DNA of 64,000 nt from Arthrobacter sp. Edens01 (GCF_001307035.1 NZ_LKIU01000006.1:310398-374397), one strand, 5' to 3'; shown: positions 1-11,067, counted from the stretch's first letter. Numbers and translations: made by a program. Notes: a model not told the origin generated them from the letters alone.

Positions 1-784
1 GACCGCGGACGCAGCAGTTTTTAACAGGGTTACCCACAGGGGTACAGGTTCTCCACACATAGTTATCCACAGGGGTGGATAACTATGTGTGTGATCTTGC
101 AGATAGAGACACCGTGCACCTCAGTGCCGTCCCTGCCTTATCCACAGCAGCAGGTGGAAAAGCTGGGGATAAAGCGTGCTCCGTGCACAGGGGTTTATAC
201 CCACCTTGTGCAGATAGTTATCCACAACGGTGGATAACTCTGTGGCTAGTGCGGGCCTTTTTGGCGCCAGCGCGGGGATGCGAGTTATCCACAGCTGTGG
301 AATTACATGTGTGTAACTCATACACAGCACTGGATAACTCTGTCGAAGAGTTACCCACCGGCTGTGCACAACTTCTCAGCAGGCCTGTGGATAACATCCG
401 CGGTCTGCCCTGTCCCTCTATCCGGCGACCGTGCAGAACACCCCCAGGATCCGAGTTACACCACTGTAAGTTATTAACAATGTGGGTATCTCTGTGGATA
501 ACTGGGGGCGACCCTGTGGATGGACTGGTTGCCGCACAGCTGTGACCCGACTGCGGCGCTGCAGCATTTTTCCTCAGCGGAAGGAGAGCGCGGTCCGGCG
601 GGGTTGTCCGCAGGAGCCGGCGTGTGTGTGGCCACGCACAGGAGAACGCCAAATAGGGCACGCCGCACGGCCGCCGGGAGCTGGACTAACTCCCGGCCGG
701 GACGCGGGGAAAGAGTGCGGGGTAAGGTGGGAGCCGGCGCAAGGGACCGGACAAGCCGGCTGCTGGAGCCCGCCCGGAAGGCGT
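1..784. promoter_or_regulatory. Intergenic region with dense DnaA-box cluster
   Basis: No convincing gene is visible here. Positions 30-523 carry six perfect TTATCCACA boxes: forward at 63-71, 138-146, 218-226 and 285-293, reverse at 386-394 and 493-501. One-mismatch boxes lie at 30-38, 49-57, 74-82, 164-172 and 229-237. Twice (62-83 and 217-238) a box faces its own inverse as a perfect repeat GTTATCCAC-N4-GTGGATAAC. Forward boxes recur every 67-80 bp and the last two point back at them. Positions 545-784 are GC-rich, with a small CCGGGAG/CTCCCGG hairpin at 674-696. The next gene to the left lies outside the window. A DnaA-titrating or regulatory role is inferred; the boxes are seen directly. 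Confidence 0.8.
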
Positions 785-1633
785 CTAAGGCTGGAAGCTG
801 GGCGCCCAGACGAAGCTGAGAACCGCGAGCACCACTGTAATGAGGGCAAGTCCGCCGAACTGGAAGAGGGAACGACGCGGGCCCTTCGGTGCGTAGGCCA
901 GGACGGCGCCGCAGGCTGCACCGGTTACCAGGCCGCCCAGGTGGGCCTGCCAGGAGATGCTGGGGTAGACAAAGCCAAGCACCAGGTTGATGCCGATTAG
1001 GATCAGCAGGGCTTTCACCTCACCGCCACGCTGCCGCTGGATGACGAAGAGGGCACCAAAGAGTCCGAAGATGGCTCCGGACGCACCAACTACTGCCTGC
1101 AGGCCCGGGGCAAGCATAAGCACGCCGATCGAACCGCCGAGTGCGGAGATCAGGTAAAGCAGGGTAAACCGCAGCCTGCCAAGCAGCGGTTCAAGCGACC
1201 TGCCCAGCAGCCACAGGGCATAGAGGTTAAAGGCGATGTGGAAGATGAAGCCGGGGGAGTGCAGGAAGGCGGCAGTGAGCATGCGCCACGGTTCGACTTG
1301 TGCGTAAACCGGGGCGAACCAGAACAGCTCCGTAAAGCCGGGAACAATCCATTGCAGGGCGTAGGCCACACCGCACAGGACCATGAGCGTAATGGTCACA
1401 ACGGGTTTTCCGGCACGAACCGCGCCCCCGTATTGGGTCCGGTACGCCGGGGACTGGCGGCGGCTTTCCTGAAAACAGTCAACACACTGGATGCCCACCG
1501 GTGCCGTGTGCTGGCACTCAGGACAGGCGGCACGGCCGCACCGCTGACACCTTATGTAGCTGACCCGGTCGGGGTGCCGGGGGCAGACAGGCACATCGTG
1601 GGCAGGTGTTCCGGCAGGTACTCCATAGGACAT
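785..1633 (-). CDS. Rhomboid family intramembrane serine protease
   Basis: A 282-residue membrane protein. The N-terminus (residues 17-53) is a cysteine/histidine-rich zinc-binding segment with CxxC pairs. About six hydrophobic helices follow. The rhomboid signature is complete: GASG with catalytic Ser185, the catalytic His231 in QAHLGG, and Asn136 in FHIAFN. Such enzymes cut substrates within the membrane; the substrate here is unknown. Many actinobacterial rhomboids near the origin share this zinc-ribbon front. It follows the cyclophilin gene on the same strand, with a hairpin between them, so they may be separate units. The ATG start at 1633 has a GGAG about 10 bases upstream. Confidence 0.93.
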   Translation of the reverse strand: MSYGVPAGTPAHDVPVCPRHPDRVSYIRCQRCGRAACPECQHTAPVGIQCVDCFQESRRQSPAYRTQYGGAVRAGKPVVTITLMVLCGVAYALQWIVPGFTELFWFAPVYAQVEPWRMLTAAFLHSPGFIFHIAFNLYALWLLGRSLEPLLGRLRFTLLYLISALGGSIGVLMLAPGLQAVVGASGAIFGLFGALFVIQRQRGGEVKALLILIGINLVLGFVYPSISWQAHLGGLVTGAACGAVLAYAPKGPRRSLFQFGGLALITVVLAVLSFVWAPSFQP

Positions 1634-1677
1634 GGTGTGTGTGCTCCAGGAAGTTCTAAAGAGGGATACCCCGGCCG

Positions 1678-1704
1678 GCGGTACCGGCCGGGGTTCCGGC
1701 GAAG
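1678..1704 (-). terminator. Hairpin terminator after cyclophilin gene
   Basis: Perfect 11-bp arms ACCCCGGCCGG/CCGGCCGGGGT around a 5-base loop, lying 4 bases past the cyclophilin stop on its strand. A short pyrimidine-rich tail with TTT follows on the minus strand. It probably separates this gene from the downstream rhomboid gene. Confidence 0.6.
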
Positions 1705-1707
1705 CGG

Positions 1708-2259
1708 CTAGAGCTGCTCGACGGTGATGCTGTTGATAACAACATCTTCGGTCGGCTTGTCCCGCATATCGGTGGGAACGGCGTTGAGCGCGTCCACGAT
1801 TGCCTTGGACTCGTCATCGGCAACTTCACCGAAGATGGTGTGCTTGCCCTGCAGCCAGGTGGTGGGAACAGAGGTGATGAAGAACTGCGAGCCGTTGGTG
1901 CCCCGGCCCATCTGGATGCCCGCGTTCGCCATTGCCAGCTTGTACGGAGTGGCAAAGTCCAGGTCCGGGCTGATCTCGTCGTCGAACTGGTAACCCGGTC
2001 CGCCCGTGCCGCGGCCCAGGGGATCGCCGCCCTGGATCATGAAGTCCTTGATGATGCGGTGGAAGATGGTTCCGTCATAGAGCGGACGGCTGGTCTTCTC
2101 GCCGGTTGCCGGATCAGTCCATTCGATCTCTCCGGTTGCCAGGCCGACGAAGTTACGGACCGTCTTCGGCGCGTGGTTGCCGAAGAGGTTGATCCGGATA
2201 TCGCCCTTGGTCGTGTGGACGGTTGCTTTTGCGGTAGGAATAGCAGTCATAACGCTCAT
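1708..2259 (-). CDS. ppiA: Peptidyl-prolyl cis-trans isomerase, cyclophilin type
   Basis: A 183-residue cyclophilin that catalyses proline isomerisation and assists protein folding. It shows the cyclophilin core: GDIRINLF, NFVGLATG, FHRIIKDFMIQGGDP (catalytic Arg, Phe and Gln), GTNGSQFFIT and KHTIFGEV. There is no signal peptide, so it is cytoplasmic, like the PpiA of other actinobacteria that sits in this origin-proximal position. The start is uncertain: ATG at 2259 or at 2250 (MTAIPTA), the latter having better ribosome-site spacing to GGAAG. It is divergent from the repeat-protein gene at 2403, with about 140 bp of shared promoter region. Confidence 0.95.
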   Translation of the reverse strand: MSVMTAIPTAKATVHTTKGDIRINLFGNHAPKTVRNFVGLATGEIEWTDPATGEKTSRPLYDGTIFHRIIKDFMIQGGDPLGRGTGGPGYQFDDEISPDLDFATPYKLAMANAGIQMGRGTNGSQFFITSVPTTWLQGKHTIFGEVADDESKAIVDALNAVPTDMRDKPTEDVVINSITVEQL

Positions 2260-2402
2260 TCTTCCACGGCGGCCTTACAGGCGGCTGGAAAACGCTCTGT
2301 TCAGCGCACAGTGAAAATCCAGTGGCTGGCAGGGCTCTGATAGCACAGAACCGGCATTGCACGTAGGCTAAGGCTGAACCGTCACTATCCTGGGAGGTAG
2401 TT

Positions 2403-3341
2403 TTGAACAAGAAGGACCGCATTGCCCGTGACTTCGAAGCGAATGTCACCGCAGGCGTGGAAACGGCGCGTGACTGGGCAACCCCCAAAGTAGAAGCAGC
2501 CGTCGGATGGGCAGTTCCCCGCATCGAAAAGGGAATCGAAACCGCCTCTCCGAAGATCCAGGACGGACTCAAGCGCGCAGCCGATGAGATCGCGCAGGGA
2601 GTCGCAGTCGTGACTCCGCGGCTCCAGGACGGCCTGCAGAAGGTCGGCCCCAGGATTAGCCAGGTTGTCGACGACGCTGCGCCGAAAATCCAGACCACCC
2701 TGGATAAGGCTTCGCCGGCCCTGACCCACGCCAAGGACAAGGTTGTGGACAGCTACATCCCCACTCTGTCCACCCGTATTGGCGACGCGGCAGATTCAGT
2801 TACGCGCAGTCTCGGAACCGCAGCTGTTCCGGTACAGACCGCCGTTGCAAAGGCCACTGGCAACAAGAAAGCCCTCAAGCAGGCTCAGAAGGCTGCTGCG
2901 AAGGCCGCCAAGGAAGCCCGGAAGCAGAACAAGAGCGGTGGCAAGGGCTGGCTCATCTTCGGCATCATCGCCTCCGCTGTGGTTGCCGGCGTAGCAGCCT
3001 GGCGTGCTTCGCGTCCGGTCGAGGACCCGTGGAAGACCCCGGCTCCGGCCCAGCCGTCTGTTCCGGTCCCGGCACCTGCCCCGGCCGCTGAAGCAAAGCC
3101 CGCCGCTCCCGCAGCCAAGGCGGCAGATACTCCTGCTGACAAGGCCAAGGACACTGCTGCTACGGCCGCTGAGAAGGCCAAGGACGCCGCCCAGACTGTG
3201 AAGGAAGCTGCTGCTTCCAACACGCAGAAGGCCGGCACCAAGGCCGCTGACGCAGCCAACAACGCCAAGGACGCCGCAGCTGCGAAGTCCGGCGGTGCAC
3301 ACGCAGACACCTCGGCCAAGGCCGACAAGCCGCAGAAGTAG
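2403..3341 (+). CDS. Membrane protein with 11-residue helical repeats and a LEA-like tail
   Basis: A 312-residue protein of unknown function. Residues 16-114 read as nine consecutive 11-residue units with the pattern x-P-(K/R)-(I/V/L)-x-x-(G/A)-(I/L/V)-x-x-(A/V), for example SPKIQDGLKRA, TPRLQDGLQKV and APKIQTTLDKA. A Lys/Ala-rich linker follows, then one transmembrane helix (about 183-200), a Pro/Ala stretch, and an Ala/Lys/Asp-rich tail (about 230-312) with units like EKAKDAAQTVKEAA that resemble group 3 LEA proteins. Eleven-residue amphipathic repeats are known in lipid-binding helices (apolipoproteins, synuclein), so membrane-surface binding is an inference. The TTG start at 2403 is fixed by a strong GGGAGG a few bases upstream. 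Confidence 0.8.
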   Translation: MNKKDRIARDFEANVTAGVETARDWATPKVEAAVGWAVPRIEKGIETASPKIQDGLKRAADEIAQGVAVVTPRLQDGLQKVGPRISQVVDDAAPKIQTTLDKASPALTHAKDKVVDSYIPTLSTRIGDAADSVTRSLGTAAVPVQTAVAKATGNKKALKQAQKAAAKAAKEARKQNKSGGKGWLIFGIIASAVVAGVAAWRASRPVEDPWKTPAPAQPSVPVPAPAPAAEAKPAAPAAKAADTPADKAKDTAATAAEKAKDAAQTVKEAAASNTQKAGTKAADAANNAKDAAAAKSGGAHADTSAKADKPQK

Positions 3342-3356
3342 GCTTTAGCTGCAGGA

Positions 3357-3389
3357 AAGGGACCGGATGCTTCAAGCATCCGGTCCCTT
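3357..3389. terminator. Shared bidirectional terminator
   Basis: A perfect palindrome with 16-bp arms around a single central base (effective loop a few bases), lying between the converging repeat-protein gene (+) and EamA transporter gene (-). The A-rich left edge and T-containing right edge suit termination in both directions. Confidence 0.8.
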
Positions 3390-3410
3390 CCGGTTTACGG
3401 CTTCGCAGGG

Positions 3411-4343
3411 TCAGCGCTCCACATCCCCGCCAAGCGCGGGCGGTGCAGGCGGCAGCGGTTCCCCGCATGGTGGGGGCGGAGTACTTTCACGCCGTTTAGC
3501 CTGGCCCAGCAGTACGACGGCGAGGCCGCCCAGGATCACAGCGAGCCCGGCGTAGGTTCCCCCAGGCAGTTCCTCGCCCAGGAAGATCGCGGCCAGGATC
3601 GCTGCCCCGGGTATTTCCAGCAGAATAATCATCGAGACAACCAGCGGGCTGATCACGGCCAGCAGGTGATTGAACACCGTATGTCCCAGCAACTGGGCCA
3701 TGAGGGTCACGCCCAGGATTCCCGCCCAGGCCGCCGGCGGAAAGCCGATGACGGGCTGCCGGAAGGCCAGGCACATAACCGCCAGTACCAGGGCGCAGAA
3801 CCCGTAGCAGAGCGTTGTATAGGTGCCCGTGGACATGGTGCGCCGGGCCTTGCCTCCGGCTATTGTGTACAGCCCGGCCAGGGCACCACCTGCCACAGCC
3901 AGCGCGTCTCCGAGCAGTGCCTGCGGCGAGAGCGCGATGTCGAACCCGGTGATGACGAGGACTCCCACGAAGGCAATGACAAGGCCGGCAAGCGTCTGTG
4001 CGGCAACCTTTCGTCCGCGGAAGACATCGAAGAGAGCAATCCACCCGGCCTGCAGGCAGACCAGAGCGGTTGCGACAGCCACGGAAGTCAGCTGCAGGGC
4101 AGTGATGAAGCAGGCGAAGTGCAGTGCCAGGGCGACCGATGCCAGGGCAGTCCAGCGCAGCTCAGTGCGGTTGAGGCTGAGGAACTGCTGCCGTCCGCGC
4201 ACTCCTGCAGGAACTCCCATGATGAGCGCTCCGAGTGCATTGCGCCAGAACGCGATGGCGAGGGCCGGTGCCGCAGTGGCGGCCATAATGGGTCCGGACG
4301 CGGAGACGCCCAGCACGCCGACTACGGCGAGGAGAAAGGTCAT
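3411..4343 (-). CDS. EamA (DMT) family transporter
   Basis: A 310-residue membrane protein with about ten hydrophobic helices in two repeated halves, the usual EamA/RhaT layout of drug/metabolite transporters. The first half carries the typical FWRNALGALIM segment; the second has LYTIAGGKARR and VFNHLLAVISPLVVSMIILLEIP, with the proline-bearing EIPGAAILAAIFLGE motif common at the end of these proteins. The substrate cannot be told from sequence. The C-terminal tail is proline-rich. The gene converges on the repeat-protein gene and lies upstream, on its own strand, of the rhomboid/cyclophilin group. No strong ribosome-binding site is seen before the ATG. Confidence 0.88.
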   Translation of the reverse strand: MTFLLAVVGVLGVSASGPIMAATAAPALAIAFWRNALGALIMGVPAGVRGRQQFLSLNRTELRWTALASVALALHFACFITALQLTSVAVATALVCLQAGWIALFDVFRGRKVAAQTLAGLVIAFVGVLVITGFDIALSPQALLGDALAVAGGALAGLYTIAGGKARRTMSTGTYTTLCYGFCALVLAVMCLAFRQPVIGFPPAAWAGILGVTLMAQLLGHTVFNHLLAVISPLVVSMIILLEIPGAAILAAIFLGEELPGGTYAGLAVILGGLAVVLLGQAKRRESTPPPPCGEPLPPAPPALGGDVER

Positions 4344-4467
4344 TAGAAGAGGTTATTCCCTGTGTGCGCCCACCGGCTGTGGCCGCGCCGTGTGCGCGGA
4401 GCCGGGGAGCGAGGGAAACCCGGAAATCCGGGCGGAATGTTCGGACTGTGCGTAAGCCGTTAAAGCG

Positions 4468-4499
4468 GAAAGTCCCGGCCGTTACCGGCCGGGACTTTC
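4468..4499. terminator. Terminator downstream of tRNA-Ala
   Basis: Thirteen-bp arms GAAAGTCCCGGCC/GGCCGGGACTTTC around GTTACC, seven bases past the 3' end of the tRNA-Ala gene on the minus strand. The AAAG/CTTT ends allow function in either direction. Confidence 0.75.
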
Positions 4500-4505
4500 T
4501 TTCGG

Positions 4506-4578
4506 TGGAGGCACGGGGACTCGAACCCCGAACCCCCTGCTTGCAAAGCAGGTGCGCTACCAATTGCGCCATGCCCCC
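4506..4578 (-). tRNA. tRNA-Ala (TGC)
   Basis: A 73-base cloverleaf on the minus strand. The acceptor arm GGGGGCA pairs with TGCCTCC (one G-U), the anticodon stem CCTGC/GCAGG holds the loop TTTGCAA with anticodon TGC, and the T arm contains GGTTCGAGTCC-type sequence. The discriminator base is A; CCA is not fully encoded. It pairs with the tRNA-Ile gene upstream, a common arrangement after gyrA in actinobacteria. Confidence 0.96.
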
Positions 4579-4643
4579 GAAATGGAACTGCTTCAGTATA
4601 TCCCACCCGGAAGGGTGTTCAAACCAAGCTGCTCCGGATGGAG

Positions 4644-4763
4644 CTACTCAACCTTGTCGGTCGAGGCCTTCCAGACAGATTTCTCCGCGGCAGTTTCCTG
4701 CCATTTCTTGAAGGCGAAGACTCCCGCTGCCGTCGCCGCTGCAATTGCAATCAGCTTCTTCAC
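4644..4763 (-). CDS. DLW-39 family small protein
   Basis: A 39-codon ORF lying between tRNA-Ile and tRNA-Ala on their strand. It reads VKKLIAIAAATAAGVFAFKK at the N-terminus, a short hydrophobic segment after two lysines, then a polar tail WQETAAEKSVWKASTDKVE. The exact length of 39 residues, the late Trp and the position next to tRNA-Ala after gyrA match the actinobacterial DLW-39 family. Its function is unknown; the hydrophobic segment suggests membrane association. The GTG start at 4763 has AAGGAGA 5-6 bases upstream, which supports real translation. Confidence 0.8.
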   Translation of the reverse strand: MKKLIAIAAATAAGVFAFKKWQETAAEKSVWKASTDKVE

Positions 4764-4807
4764 AGTGTCTCCTTGCCGTTGTGGTCAACCATTTTCATGG
4801 TTTTCCG

Positions 4808-4881
4808 TGGGCGTACCAGGACTTGAACCTGGGACCTCTTCGTTATCAGCGAAGCGCTCTAACCGCCTGAGCTATACGCCC
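4808..4881 (-). tRNA. tRNA-Ile (GAT)
   Basis: A 74-base cloverleaf on the minus strand. Acceptor GGGCGTA pairs with TACGCCC; anticodon stem CTTCG/CGAAG carries the loop CTGATAA with anticodon GAT; the T arm includes GGTTCAAGTCC. It is followed by DLW-39 and tRNA-Ala. Confidence 0.97.
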
Positions 4882-4949
4882 CGATACCTCACCGGGCCGA
4901 GATAAGACTCTACCGTACCCTCGGCCACTTCAACAAATCGGGTTCATTC

Positions 4950-4980
4950 TTCCGGCGCGGGCCGTTTGCCCGCGCCGGAA
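4950..4980 (-). terminator. Hairpin after the gyrBA-DUF3566 operon
   Basis: Perfect 13-bp arms TTCCGGCGCGGGC/GCCCGCGCCGGAA around a 5-base loop, 11 bases past the DUF3566 stop. It lacks a clear T-run on the minus strand, but strong GC hairpins of this kind often terminate in high-GC actinobacteria. Confidence 0.65.
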
Positions 4981-4991
4981 GAGAGCCGTTT

Positions 4992-5492
4992 TTAGTCGTC
5001 GGTGAGGGTCACGCCGATGCCGCCCACCAGAGTGGAGGCAATGTTGTAGAGCACGGCCGAAAGCATCGACAGTGCCGTCAGGAGCAGGACATTGACGACG
5101 GCGATGATGGTCGCGAAGGAGACCACCTGTCCCAGCGAGGCGAACTCACGCAGGTCGAATCCACCGGATTCGGAGCCTGCAATTTCGCCCAGGAGACGGT
5201 TCACCTGGTCGAAGATGCCGGTGAGGTCCAGGACCGTCCACAGGACAATCGCTGCCACAACCGTGACCACACCAAGGGCCACGGAGAGCAGGAAGGACAT
5301 CTTGAGAACCGACCACGGGTCGATCTTGCTTACCAGAAGGCGGGCCTTGCGGGCCTTGGCCTTGGGTGCCGGCTTGACCAGCGGCTGCCGGTTTCCTGGC
5401 GCGCTCTGACCCGTCCCAGGCCGCTGGGCGGGCCGGGCGGGGGTTTTTACCCGCGGGCCGCCGGACCTGGCATTAGAGTTGGTCGAGCTCAC
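4992..5492 (-). CDS. DUF3566 domain membrane protein
   Basis: A 166-residue protein encoded directly after gyrA, overlapping it by 4 bases (GTGA), so the two are very likely co-translated. The first 50 residues are Pro/Lys/Arg-rich and probably cytoplasmic. Two transmembrane helices follow (about residues 65-90 and 125-150), separated by a loop with [13 protein letters not shown]. This architecture and position define the DUF3566 family, found after gyrA across Actinobacteria. Function is unknown. Confidence 0.92.
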   Translation of the reverse strand: MSSTNSNARSGGPRVKTPARPAQRPGTGQSAPGNRQPLVKPAPKAKARKARLLVSKIDPWSVLKMSFLLSVALGVVTVVAAIVLWTVLDLTGIFDQVNRLLGEIAGSESGGFDLREFASLGQVVSFATIIAVVNVLLLTALSMLSAVLYNIASTLVGGIGVTLTDD

Positions 5493-8122
5493 TCGCTACC
5501 TCCATCTTCAGCAGACTGCGCGTCGCGCCCAGCCGTTTCGTCTGTAGACAACGGTACTTCATCCACAGTTGCCTCCACAGACTCGCCTTCGGCAGCTGCG
5601 TCGTCCTCGTCCGCTTCCACGGCGAGGTCACGCTCGGAGTTCCGGGCCACAGCGATGATGCGGTCGTTCTTGTCCGGCTTGGCGAAGATGACGCCCATCG
5701 TGTCGCGGCCCTTGGCCGGGACACCGGAGACTGCTGAACGGACAACCTTGCCGCCCTGCATGACTACCAGGACTTCGTCCTCTTCCTGGACGATCATGGC
5801 GCCCACCAGGTGTCCCCGGTCTTCGTTGTACTTGCCAACCTTGATGCCCAGGCCGCCGCGGCCCTGGACCCGGTATTCGTCGACGGAGGTGCGCTTGGCA
5901 TAGCCGCCCTCTGTCACGATGAACACGTATGAGTCCTCGGTGACGACGTCAGCTGCCAGCAGTTCATCATCCTCGCGGAACTTCATGCCGGTAACGCCGG
6001 AGGTGGCACGGCCCATGGGGCGCAGCGCCTCATCGGTGGCAGTGAAGCGCAGGGACTGGCCCTTGCGGGAAACGAGCATCAGATCATCGGTTTCGCTGAC
6101 CAGCTGCGCCGAGACGACCTCGTCGCCTTCGCGCAGGTTGATTGCGATGACGCCTGCGGAACGGTTGGTGTCGTAGTCGGACAGCTGGGTCTTCTTGACC
6201 AGGCCGCGCTTAGTGGCGAGCACCAGGTAGGGAGCTGCTTCGTAGTCGGGCAGGTCCAGCACCTGGGCAATGTGTTCGCCGGGCTGGAAGGCCAGGAGGT
6301 TAGCAACATGCTGGCCCTTGGCATCGCGCCCGGCTTCAGCCAGTTCATAGGCCTTGGCACGGTAGACGCGGCCCAGGTTAGTGAAGAAGAGCAGCCAGTG
6401 ATGCGTGGTGGTGACAAAGAAGTGTTCCACAACGTCGTCACCGCGCAGCTGGGCTCCACGGATTCCCTTGCCGCCGCGGTGCTGGGCACGGTAGTTGTCG
6501 CTGCGGGTGCGCTTGACGTAGCCGCCGCGGGTGATGGTGACGACCATTTCCTCTTCGGGGATCAGGTCTTCCATGCTCATGTCGCCGTCGTAGCCCATCA
6601 GGACCTTGGTACGGCGATCGTCCCCGTGCTTGTCCACGATCTCTGCCAGCTCTTCGCTGACAATGCTGCGCTGGCGTTCCTCGGAAGCCAGGATCGCGTT
6701 GTACTCGGCGATTTCAACTTCCAGCTTGGCGTGCTGGTCCTGGATTTTCTGCCGTTCCAGTGCTGCCAGGCGGCGCAGCTGCATGTCCAGGATGGCCTGG
6801 GACTGCAGTTCATCGATGTCCAGCAGCTGCATCAGGCCGGTACGGGCCTCATCGACGGTGCTGGACCGGCGGATCAGCGCAATGACTTCGTCCAGGGCGT
6901 CCAGTGCCTTGAGCAGCCCGCGGAGGATATGCGCCACTTCCTCCGCCTTGCGCAGGCGGTAGCGGGTACGCCGGACAATAACCTCGAGCTGGTGGGTGAC
7001 CCAGTGGCGGATGAACGCATCCAGGCTCAGCGTGCGCGGCACCCCGTCAACGATGGCAAGCATGTTGGCGCCGAAGTTGTCCTGCAGCTGCGTGTGCTTG
7101 TACAGGTTGTTCAGCACAACCTTGGCAACGGCGTCGCGCTTGAGCACAATCACCAGGCGCTGGCCGGTTCGGCCGGAAGTTTCATCGCGCATGTCGGCGA
7201 TGCCGGTGATCTTGCCGTCCTTGACCAGTTCGGCAATCTTGATGGCCAGATTGTCCGGGTTGGCCATGTAGGGCAGCTCGGTGACGACCAGGCATGTACG
7301 CCCCTGGATTTCCTCCACGTTGACCACGGCCCGCATGGTGATGGAACCGCGGCCGGTGCGGTAGGCATCCTCGATGCCCTTGTGGCCCAGGATGGTGGCG
7401 CCGGTGGGGAAGTCAGGTCCCTTGACGCGCTTGATCAGTTCCTCCAGCAGCTCCTCATTGGAAGCTTCGGGGTGCTCGAGGTACCACTGCACACCGTCAG
7501 CCACCTCGCGCAGGTTGTGCGGGGGAATGTTGGTGGCCATGCCGACGGCGATGCCCGAGGAGCCGTTGACCAGCAAGTTCGGGAAGCGGGCCGGCAGGAT
7601 GGTGGGTTCCTGGTTGCGGCCGTCGTAGTTGTCCATGAAATCGACGGTTTCCTCGTCGATGTCACGGACCATTTCCATGGCCAGCGGGGCCATCTTGGTC
7701 TCTGTATAACGAGGTGCAGCAGCCCCGTCGTTACCGGGGGAACCGAAGTTGCCCTGTCCGAGCGCCAGCGGGGCGCGCATGACCCAGTCCTGGATCAGGC
7801 GGACCAGCGCATCATAGATCGCGGAATCGCCGTGCGGGTGGTACTGGCCCATGACTTCGCCGACTACGCGGGCGCACTTGTTGAACGAGCGGTCCGGCCG
7901 GTAGCCGCCGTCGTACATCGCATAGATAACGCGGCGGTGCACGGGCTTCAGGCCGTCGCGCACGTCCGGGAGGGCGCGCCCGACGATGACCGCCATGGCG
8001 TAGTCCAGGTACGAGCGCTGCATTTCAGTCTGCAGGTCGATCTGCTCCACGCGGTCGGAGAGGACGTTCCCGCTGAGGGGCTCGAGTTCGCCGCCGGGTA
8101 CTTCCGGGGTCTCATCACTCAT
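5489..8122 (-). CDS. gyrA: DNA gyrase subunit A
   Basis: An 877-residue subunit of the type II topoisomerase that introduces negative supercoils. The breakage-reunion domain starts near residue 36; the catalytic tyrosine is Tyr139 in AAAPRYTE. The quinolone-resistance region reads [10 protein letters not shown], with Ser100 and Asp104 at the two main resistance positions, the pattern of a susceptible enzyme. The GyrA box QHRGGKG, needed for DNA wrapping, is present at the start of the C-terminal beta-pinwheel. The last 50 residues are an acidic tail. gyrA lies 49 bases downstream of gyrB and overlaps DUF3566. Confidence 0.99.
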   Translation of the reverse strand: MSDETPEVPGGELEPLSGNVLSDRVEQIDLQTEMQRSYLDYAMAVIVGRALPDVRDGLKPVHRRVIYAMYDGGYRPDRSFNKCARVVGEVMGQYHPHGDSAIYDALVRLIQDWVMRAPLALGQGNFGSPGNDGAAAPRYTETKMAPLAMEMVRDIDEETVDFMDNYDGRNQEPTILPARFPNLLVNGSSGIAVGMATNIPPHNLREVADGVQWYLEHPEASNEELLEELIKRVKGPDFPTGATILGHKGIEDAYRTGRGSITMRAVVNVEEIQGRTCLVVTELPYMANPDNLAIKIAELVKDGKITGIADMRDETSGRTGQRLVIVLKRDAVAKVVLNNLYKHTQLQDNFGANMLAIVDGVPRTLSLDAFIRHWVTHQLEVIVRRTRYRLRKAEEVAHILRGLLKALDALDEVIALIRRSSTVDEARTGLMQLLDIDELQSQAILDMQLRRLAALERQKIQDQHAKLEVEIAEYNAILASEERQRSIVSEELAEIVDKHGDDRRTKVLMGYDGDMSMEDLIPEEEMVVTITRGGYVKRTRSDNYRAQHRGGKGIRGAQLRGDDVVEHFFVTTTHHWLLFFTNLGRVYRAKAYELAEAGRDAKGQHVANLLAFQPGEHIAQVLDLPDYEAAPYLVLATKRGLVKKTQLSDYDTNRSAGVIAINLREGDEVVSAQLVSETDDLMLVSRKGQSLRFTATDEALRPMGRATSGVTGMKFREDDELLAADVVTEDSYVFIVTEGGYAKRTSVDEYRVQGRGGLGIKVGKYNEDRGHLVGAMIVQEEDEVLVVMQGGKVVRSAVSGVPAKGRDTMGVIFAKPDKNDRIIAVARNSERDLAVEADEDDAAAEGESVEATVDEVPLSTDETAGRDAQSAEDGGSE

Positions 8123-8171
8123 TGGTTGTGTTCCGTTCTAAGTTCTCGAAAAAGTCCGGGTAGCTGCGGCA

Positions 8172-10262
<2,091 letters not shown>

Positions 10263-10391
10263 TCAGAATTTGGCACCCCGTCCTGCAGGGGACAGAGCGC
10301 CTCTACTACCAATTCTACCGTGCTAAGGGTACCTTTGCTGGCCAAAACACCCCTCCAGAGGCCACTAAAGCCACTTTTGAGCCAGTTTTGA

Positions 10392-10469
10392 GTGCTCACA
10401 CGGCTCCGGATACGTCCTCCGGGGTTTGCAGCCCGCAAACCCGCACGGAGGGCGTGTGAAGCCGAGCAC
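10392..10469. promoter_or_regulatory. Nested inverted repeat between DUF721 and gyrB
   Basis: Four nested pairs of arms: GTGCTC/GAGCAC, GGCT/AGCC, CCTCCG/CGGAGG and GGGTTTGC/GCAAACCC with an apical loop AGCCC. The inner part (10416-10451) is a strong hairpin. It sits about 50 bases past the DUF721 stop and about 160 bases before gyrB. It could end the dnaN-recF transcript or be part of the gyrB leader; no T-run is present to decide. Confidence 0.6.
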
Positions 10470-10518
10470 AAAAAGAGCGAATTTTCAACAACTTTTTTCG
10501 CTCCTTTCACACGCGGTG

Positions 10519-11067
10519 CTATCCGTACGTGTCCCGGGGGCCCCGGCCCTTTACGCTCCTGAGTCCCTTGCGCCAGTTTGGTGCCGCCGGCCCAATAACT
10601 TCGATCCGCGTCACGACGCCGGAGCCGAGTTCGGCGTCGAACCGTTCAATCAGCGTCTGGCGCAGCAGCCGAAGCTGGGTGGCCCAGGCAGTGGAGTCGC
10701 AGCGGACCTGGACGGTGGTGTCGGAAAACGATTCGGGTTTGCAGTGGGCGCTGACCTCCGGGCCTACGAGTTCCTCCCACCGGGAGATCACGGACCCTAC
10801 GGCCACGGGTGAATTCCAGCCCCGCTCATTCACGAACCGGCTAAATACCTTGCCCAGCCCCTGGGGGTCCCTTCCGGTGTACTCCCCCGGAACGAACCGG
10901 GGAGTTCTGCGTGCACCCTGCTTCCGCTGGCTGGCCGGAACCCGCTGATTGCCGCGCGCCTGGGCAGCCTGGCGCATCCGGTTGAGCTGTTCTCGGGCCG
11001 CGTCCGGAAGGTCGCTGCCGTCGGCGGCCGGGTCATCCGGCCCCTGGTTCTCAGCTGGAGGCTGCAC
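10519..11067 (-). CDS. DUF721 domain protein
   Basis: A 182-residue protein that overlaps the end of recF by 17 bases. It belongs to the DUF721 (DciA-like) family found between recF and gyrB in actinobacteria. The conserved core covers the second half: VGSVISRWEELVGPEVSAHCKPESF, then VQVRCDSTAWATQLRLLRQTLIERF. The N-terminal half is charged and probably disordered. DciA proteins help load the replicative helicase in some bacteria; whether this copy does is inference. The GTG start at 11067 is chosen because AGGAGG lies 5 bases upstream; an ATG at 11088 lacks such a site. Confidence 0.88.
   Translation of the reverse strand: MQPPAENQGPDDPAADGSDLPDAAREQLNRMRQAAQARGNQRVPASQRKQGARRTPRFVPGEYTGRDPQGLGKVFSRFVNERGWNSPVAVGSVISRWEELVGPEVSAHCKPESFSDTTVQVRCDSTAWATQLRLLRQTLIERFDAELGSGVVTRIEVIGPAAPNWRKGLRSVKGRGPRDTYG

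Noticed and set aside
75-661. ORFs within the 1-545 DnaA-box cluster
   Set aside because: Their translations only reflect repeated box sequence in several frames on both strands, with no ribosome-binding sites.
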